Of a DNA stretch of 64,000 nt, positions 59,415 to 64,000 are shown one piece after another (the stretch's first letter is position 1; each line of letters begins with the position of its first letter). The position numbers and the translations under genes were made by a program. The stretch covers positions 1 through 64,000 of the forward strand of contig JBGSJZ010000099.1 in NCBI GenBank assembly GCA_041741455.1, written 5' to 3'. Source of the stretch: CALESS01 sp041741455. Its GTDB lineage: Bacteria; Chloroflexota; Anaerolineae; Anaerolineales; Anaerolineaceae. The notes under the pieces were generated by a model. The model was given only the letters and a program-made list of their open reading frames with translations, was not told where the DNA came from and did not search any database.

Positions 59415-60362
59415 TTAGAAGTTAGCTTTGAGATCCATGCCCTTGTACAATTCGGCCACCTGTTCCTCGTAGCCATTGAAGAGCAAGGTGCCGCGCCGGC
59501 CGGCATCCTCGATGCGTCGCTCCGAGGCCTGTGACCAGCGTGGGTGAGAGACATTCGGGTTGACATTGGCATAAAAACCGTATTCGTTCGAAGCCGAAGC
59601 CATCCAGAGCGAGGTGGGCATTTCAGCAACGAGTGAGATGCGGGTGATGGATTTTATGCTCTTAAAACCATACTTCCAGGGGACCACCAGGCGGGCCGGA
59701 GCGCCGTTTTGTGGCAGTAAGGTTTTGCCGTACAGTCCGGTCGAAATCAAGGTCAGATCATTGTATGCTTCATCCATGCGTAAGCCTTCGACATACGGCC
59801 AGGGGAAAAACGAATCATTCTGACCGGGCATCTGGTCGGGGTCAAAAAGCGTCTCAAAGCGCACGTATTTAGCGTCCGAGGTGGGTTGGACCTCATCCAG
59901 CAACTTTTTAAGTGGGAAACCCAGCCAGGGGATGACCATCGACCAACCCTCCACACAGCGCATGCGGAAGATGCGCTCCTCCTCGCCAAAACGCTGTCGC
60001 AGGTCGTCCGGGTCGTATGTCTTGGGGTTGTTGACCAGACCGCTCACGGTGATCTCCCAGGGTGAGGTAACCAGGTCCGCACTAAGTCTGCCGACACCTT
60101 CTTTCCCCAGGGTGAATTCGTAATAGTTATTGTAATTGGTGACAGCTTCATAGGAGGTCAGCGGATCCCCGAGTTCATCAGTCAGACCGCTGGTGACGGG
60201 CCGGGTTGCTTCGGGAGTCGCAGTCAGCAGTTCTGTCACCTGGCGGGGAGCACAGGCGGCCAGGGTAGCCGCGCCAGCAGCCAGCAATGCTCCCTTAAGG
60301 AAGCGGCGGCGCGTTCGGTAAAGGTGTTCGGGGGTGATTTCTGACGATGGTATCTTTCTCAT
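59415..60362 (-). CDS. msrP: MsrP-like molybdopterin sulfoxide reductase
   Basis: 315 residues. A twin-arginine signal (RTRRRFLKGALLAAGAATLA) with a cysteine that could also be a lipobox; SUOX-type fold with MRCVEGWSMVIPWLGFPLKK (Mo-ligating Cys136), KYVRFETLFDPDQMPGQ, RLVVPWKYGFKSIKSI and the VSHPRWSQASER C-terminal motif of YedY/MsrP. It repairs oxidised methionines in periplasmic or outside proteins. No gene for its usual membrane haem partner MsrQ is adjacent. Confidence 0.9.
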   Translation of the reverse strand: MRKIPSSEITPEHLYRTRRRFLKGALLAAGAATLAACAPRQVTELLTATPEATRPVTSGLTDELGDPLTSYEAVTNYNNYYEFTLGKEGVGRLSADLVTSPWEITVSGLVNNPKTYDPDDLRQRFGEEERIFRMRCVEGWSMVIPWLGFPLKKLLDEVQPTSDAKYVRFETLFDPDQMPGQNDSFFPWPYVEGLRMDEAYNDLTLISTGLYGKTLLPQNGAPARLVVPWKYGFKSIKSITRISLVAEMPTSLWMASASNEYGFYANVNPNVSHPRWSQASERRIEDAGRRGTLLFNGYEEQVAELYKGMDLKANF

Positions 60363-60537
60363 TTGAACTCCTGTTGTTTTTTTCCACGAAAAAGGGTCAG
60401 AGTAGAACCTTTTGTAAAAAGAAAATCTTTCCCGTGGAACTTGAATCTTTTCGTTTAGTGAATATATGCCTTTGAATATCTAAAATATCCGAAAAATATG
60501 AATAAATCATGAATGGTCAGTGAACTTGAGGTGTACA

Positions 60538-61110
60538 TCAAACCTCGATGGAAGCCAGGTATTCGAGCAGGGCGCGGGTCAAGAGGGTATCGGCCAGGGA
60601 ACGGTGGGCGTTGGGTAGGGGAATGCGACAGAGTTTGCCAGCATTTTCAAGGCTTACGTTACGGTATAAGCGGCGATTGGGATCCCATTCCCCGTTAAAC
60701 CTGGCATAAAGGGACATCAGGTCAAAAGGACGGCCGGTAAAATCCCAGCGCATCTTGTAGCGGTCATGGGTTTGCTTGAGCATGCGGATATCAAAATCGG
60801 AGTTGTAAATGACCACAATCCGGTTATTGAGGGCTGGCTTGATGCTGTTCCAGAGAAATGGCCAGGGTTGTGCTTTCTGCACCATCTCGTTGGTGATGTG
60901 ATTAACGCGGCTGGCATCTGCCGGGATGGGAAGACTGGGACGCACCAGGGTATCCACCAGGGTGGAACCATTGGTGTCGATCACGGAGATTTCAACAATC
61001 TCGGCAGTCTTATCCAGGCCGGTGGTTTCTGTATCCAGGTAGACCGGGCGTTGTAGCAGCACCTGACGGGCGAGTAATATGGCATCACGTTGGGTGGCGG
61101 AGGTAATCAT
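60538..61110 (-). CDS. DnaQ-like 3'-5' exonuclease
   Basis: 190 residues; Exo I VYLDTETTGLDKTAEIVEIS (DxE), Exo II VVIYNSDFDIRMLKQ (D in YNSDFDIRML), Exo III NAHRSLADTLLTRALLEYL (H and D). All catalytic residues are present. Proofreading or RNase T-type activity is plausible; stand-alone, so the partner is unknown. Its start overlaps the upstream stop as TGATG. Confidence 0.88.
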   Translation of the reverse strand: MITSATQRDAILLARQVLLQRPVYLDTETTGLDKTAEIVEISVIDTNGSTLVDTLVRPSLPIPADASRVNHITNEMVQKAQPWPFLWNSIKPALNNRIVVIYNSDFDIRMLKQTHDRYKMRWDFTGRPFDLMSLYARFNGEWDPNRRLYRNVSLENAGKLCRIPLPNAHRSLADTLLTRALLEYLASIEV

Positions 61111-61937
61111 CAGGGCATTGTCCAGTAGGAAATATCATCCAGGGCGATTTGGAAGCCCGGGGTGTTGACAGCAGAGATGAAGACACCGAAGGTTCCTTCG
61201 CTGAAGGTCGTGTCGGAGAGATCGATGATTTTCTTGCCATTGGCATACAGGCTGAGATTATTGCCATTTGCCAGCACACCCAACCTGTTGACCTGATTGG
61301 AACCTGCCGAAAGACCTTCTGCCGGGACAAAATCAGCAACCTTGGTAAATTCACTGCCATCGAAGGCTCGCAAGCCAGCCCGGCCATCGCAGGTAATACT
61401 TAAGAAATAGCCCTGGCTGGTATCCGGGGCACGGAAGATCAGGCCGTAAAGGTCGTTGCCCGAGCAGGAGCCAACCTTGAGAGTCGCTTCCAGGAAAAAA
61501 TTGGTCAGCTTGAGATAGTGCATCGACCACGAATGCCAGCCGATGGCCTGTTTGCTGGTCAGAACCAATGTTCCGTCTTCGCTGCGGATATTGGAGTAGT
61601 CATTGTCCTCCGTGTACCAAGAGGAAATGCTATCCAGGTTGGAGGTCCAGGTAGCGGTGCCAAGGGTAGCCTTGGGGTCATTCACCGGAGTAGGGGAGGA
61701 TGTGAGGGTAGCGGTGGTGGGTGGTTGCAAGGTGGGCGTGGCGGTTTGGACCAGGACCTGCATGGTTGGGCTAGCCGAGGCTGGCACTTGGCTGGGCAGG
61801 GCGGCAGCCGTGCTGGTCAGCACCAGGCTGACCTGGGTACCGACGAGATCCGGGGTAGGCAGAGCCGGGTCCGAATTTCCTTCGCAGGCAGTCAGCAGAA
61901 AAGCAATCAGGATCAAAGTTAGGGCATATTTATACAT
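61110..61937 (-). CDS. Lipoprotein with concanavalin-like domain
   Basis: 275 residues from ATG 61937: signal peptide with lipobox LTACEG, a Thr/Pro-rich linker (about 25-85), then a beta-sandwich (about 90-275) of the 3-keto-disaccharide hydrolase/laminin-G-like type: WHSWSMHYLKLTNFFLEATL, CSGNDLYGLIFRAPDTSQGY, LGVLANGNNLSLYANGKKII. May bind sugars. The open frame reaches 62192 but the upstream part has no gene-like features. Confidence 0.75.
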   Translation of the reverse strand: MYKYALTLILIAFLLTACEGNSDPALPTPDLVGTQVSLVLTSTAAALPSQVPASASPTMQVLVQTATPTLQPPTTATLTSSPTPVNDPKATLGTATWTSNLDSISSWYTEDNDYSNIRSEDGTLVLTSKQAIGWHSWSMHYLKLTNFFLEATLKVGSCSGNDLYGLIFRAPDTSQGYFLSITCDGRAGLRAFDGSEFTKVADFVPAEGLSAGSNQVNRLGVLANGNNLSLYANGKKIIDLSDTTFSEGTFGVFISAVNTPGFQIALDDISYWTMP

Positions 61938-62174
61938 ACAGGTATTATAACCATTTTCAGTGGAAGCTTCCATTGGGTGTAGAACTCGGGATAAGGAGAT
62001 TTTGTTATTCCAGCTTTCTGGAAAATCCTTAATTGAATCATCCAATCCACTTATGAAGCGGATATAATGAATGAAATTTAACAGCATGATTCTTGCAATA
62101 TTATTTTTTAGATTAGTTTTTTTGGTTTTGGTTGGTGGTTTTCGTGTGGATATCAATAAAAAAGAATCGATTGA

Positions 62175-64000
62175 ATGGAAGTGAAAAATCACCTTCTTGC
62201 TTTACTCAAACATCCCGTTTTTCGGATTGGGAGATACTTTCTACGGCGAGTAATGGCAGTTCTATTGACGATTGTCATAGGGGTTTTTATCGCAGTGGTC
62301 ATTGCCAACAGTAAAGGGATGATCGATTCTATCATCCAAAAAGCGGTTAATGATGAAATCAGGCAGATAAGTCGTAATCCAGAATTTTCCGGGGACCTGG
62401 ATCAGGAACGCAGTCGGTTGATTGAGCAGGAAGGCTTGAATCTACCCTTCTTCCAAAAGCATGTGCTCTATACATCCAAAGCGTTATTCATGGGTTGGGG
62501 TAACTATGGAGGAACCCGAAGCTACCTGAGGTCCGATACGAGCATTTATAACATCACCAGCGGTAGGACCTCCATTCTGTCGCAGCTTCCCAATACATTA
62601 CTGCTCTCTGGATTCGCCTATCTGTTGCTGGCACTGATTGGCATCCCACTGGCGCTTTTTCTAAGTCAGCGCGAAGGACTTTGGCTGGATAAGTTGATCG
62701 GTGTACTAACTCCGATTTCATCTGTTCCAAGCTGGGTTATTGGGGTGATCCTGGTCATTATTTTTGCCGTCGAGTTTAAACTGTTTCCAGTTGGCAAGAT
62801 GTTTGATCTTCTCCCACCTCAAACTACCTGGGAAAAATTCCTGAACGTTGGCTATCACATGGTTCTGCCGGTGACGGCAATCTTCCTCAGCATGTTTTTC
62901 AACCTGGTGTACAACTGGCGTACTTATTTGCTAATCAATTCGGATGAAGATTACGTGACCCTGGGCAAAGCCCAGGGGTTAAAGCGCCAACGGCTGGAAA
63001 GATTGTACATTCTAAGACCAGCCTTACCGTATATGCTGACCAGCATCGTTTTGACTTTGGTTGGCTTCTGGCAGACGATTACTGCCCTGGAATACTTCTT
63101 CCAGTGGCCCGGTATCGGTAAGCTGTTTGTCGATGCCCTGCCAAATTTCTTTGGCGAGAGTATGTATTACGGAGAAATGGGAATTATCCTGGGGATTATT
63201 GTCTTATTTGCTTATTTCCTGGGCATCACATTGCTCTTGTTGGATTTCTGTTATGTGCTGGTGGATCCTCGTTTGCGTCTGGATCCCCAGGAAAAGGTGC
63301 AAGGCTCCTCTGTCCGAATTGGCGAGTCAAAAATGGGGAGATTCTTGAAATCGATCCGCTGGAAACTGTCAGGGCAATCGGGCGATCCATCGATTGTTCA
63401 ATCGAAATCACTTAAGACAACAAGATCAACTGTTGACTTTCGAACTTTGTTCGCAGATTTCTGGGAAGGGCTGCGTGAAACCAGCGCTGTGATTAAGGGA
63501 ATTTGGATCGAGATTCGCCGTGAACCGATGGCCATCATTGGATTGGCCCTGATTTCCCTGCTGGTGATCCTATCCATCGTGGTCCTGATTTATATTCCCT
63601 ACAACCCGATCGGACGGGATTGGGCGCGCAGTAATCTGACCGGTAACCCGACTGTGGCCAAATTGGGTTTGCCAAGTTGGATCAACTGCTTTCGCAAGAA
63701 TGATCTGCCGTCCACCATTTTATTGGATAGCAGCAAAGGACAGGCTGTCAAACGGTTCATCATTGATCCATCGGGCACACGCCGGGTGCAGATCGATTTC
63801 GTTTTTGATTACCCGTACAAGGAATTCCCAAGTGAGATTACCATGTACGCGACCAGCCAGTATCGCGAGAAGAAACCTCTGGTTACATTGTCCTGGATTA
63901 CTCCAGATCTACGAGTGTATCATCCCAAGAATGCATCTGTGTCCACTCAACTAACTTACTTGTTCTCTGAAAATGTTCCTTTCCGAAAAGAATTATCAAA
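62175..64000 (+). CDS. Fused peptide/oligosaccharide ABC permease (DppB-DppC type), partial
   Basis: Open from ATG 62175 to the end of the window, at least 608 residues with no stop. Residues 1-360 form one permease: an N-terminal helix (about 25-46), a large outside region, then five helices with EDYVTLGKAQGLKRQRLERL as the EAA coupling loop and TALEYFFQWPGIGKLFVDAL. After a linker, IRREPMAIIGLALISLLVIL starts a second permease of the DppC type with a long outside insertion (about 470-608), truncated by the window edge. Opp/Dpp permeases are normally two proteins. The ATP-binding subunits may lie beyond the edge. Confidence 0.82.
   Translation, partial: MEVKNHLLALLKHPVFRIGRYFLRRVMAVLLTIVIGVFIAVVIANSKGMIDSIIQKAVNDEIRQISRNPEFSGDLDQERSRLIEQEGLNLPFFQKHVLYTSKALFMGWGNYGGTRSYLRSDTSIYNITSGRTSILSQLPNTLLLSGFAYLLLALIGIPLALFLSQREGLWLDKLIGVLTPISSVPSWVIGVILVIIFAVEFKLFPVGKMFDLLPPQTTWEKFLNVGYHMVLPVTAIFLSMFFNLVYNWRTYLLINSDEDYVTLGKAQGLKRQRLERLYILRPALPYMLTSIVLTLVGFWQTITALEYFFQWPGIGKLFVDALPNFFGESMYYGEMGIILGIIVLFAYFLGITLLLLDFCYVLVDPRLRLDPQEKVQGSSVRIGESKMGRFLKSIRWKLSGQSGDPSIVQSKSLKTTRSTVDFRTLFADFWEGLRETSAVIKGIWIEIRREPMAIIGLALISLLVILSIVVLIYIPYNPIGRDWARSNLTGNPTVAKLGLPSWINCFRKNDLPSTILLDSSKGQAVKRFIIDPSGTRRVQIDFVFDYPYKEFPSEITMYATSQYREKKPLVTLSWITPDLRVYHPKNASVSTQLTYLFSENVPFRKELS

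Noticed and set aside
61938..62192. N-terminal extension of the lipoprotein gene
   Set aside because: The extension has no signal-like or domain features and a clean lipoprotein signal begins at 61937.
1..64000. CRISPR arrays, insertion sequences, rRNA genes
   Set aside because: No regularly spaced direct repeats, transposase genes or rRNA sequence were seen on reading both strands.

Overview
The window is bacterial chromosome interrupted by one essentially complete 31.4 kb tailed-phage prophage (about 3280-34724). The host genes (gap-pgk, yvcK with an N-terminal membrane segment, murJ, Thr/Pro-rich single-pass membrane proteins, a double-HTH RodZ-like protein, rimO, rplI, recJ beside an AddAB-like set) look to me like Chloroflexota, probably Anaerolineae. 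That placement rests on gene content and style only; there is no rRNA or other decisive marker.

Layout: (1) 1-3279, host: tRNA-Met remnant, a GAF-PAS histidine kinase and a class III aminotransferase, all minus. (2) 3280-34724, prophage bounded by a 15-bp direct repeat. On the minus strand, right to left: integrase with a DNA-binding partner; two small genes; a plus-strand repressor and HIRAN-TM2 lysogeny pair behind a divergent control region; an early operon of small genes (about 31.4-23.9 kb) ending in a replication module; a three-gene structural module (23.8-20.6 kb); then a late operon: holin, endolysin, HNH, terminase, portal, ClpP-like protease, HK97-type capsid, connectors, tail tube, frameshifted chaperone, tape measure and baseplate (20.4-3.4 kb). 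(3) 34749-64000, host: ROK sugar kinase; yvcK, gap, pgk; haem-binding protein; tRNA-Glu; YdjC-like deacetylase; rsmI; ZIP transporter; murJ; membrane proteins; rimO; RodZ-like; rplI; AIM24; recJ with a nuclease and two helicase-like genes; amidohydrolase lipoprotein; msrP; DnaQ-like exonuclease; lipoprotein; and a fused Opp/Dpp-type permease running off the right edge.

The prophage sits between the ROK gene and what looks like that gene's own terminator, so no gene is broken.

Two regions look most novel. First, about 690 nt of the early operon (28755-29443) has no convincing gene but is packed with long complementary arms, including two tRNA T-arm-like hairpins. It reads as a large structured phage RNA of the GOLLD/ROOL kind, or a new class. 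Second, a 99-bp element occurs twice with one mismatch (20442-20540, 23775-23873). Each copy begins where transcription from its own sigma70-like promoter should start, and ends in an intrinsic terminator just before the first gene of a late operon. This is the layout of a lambda pR'-tR' antitermination switch, duplicated. A small zinc-ribbon gene lies immediately upstream, in the position Q occupies in lambda.

No CRISPR array, insertion sequence or rRNA was seen.
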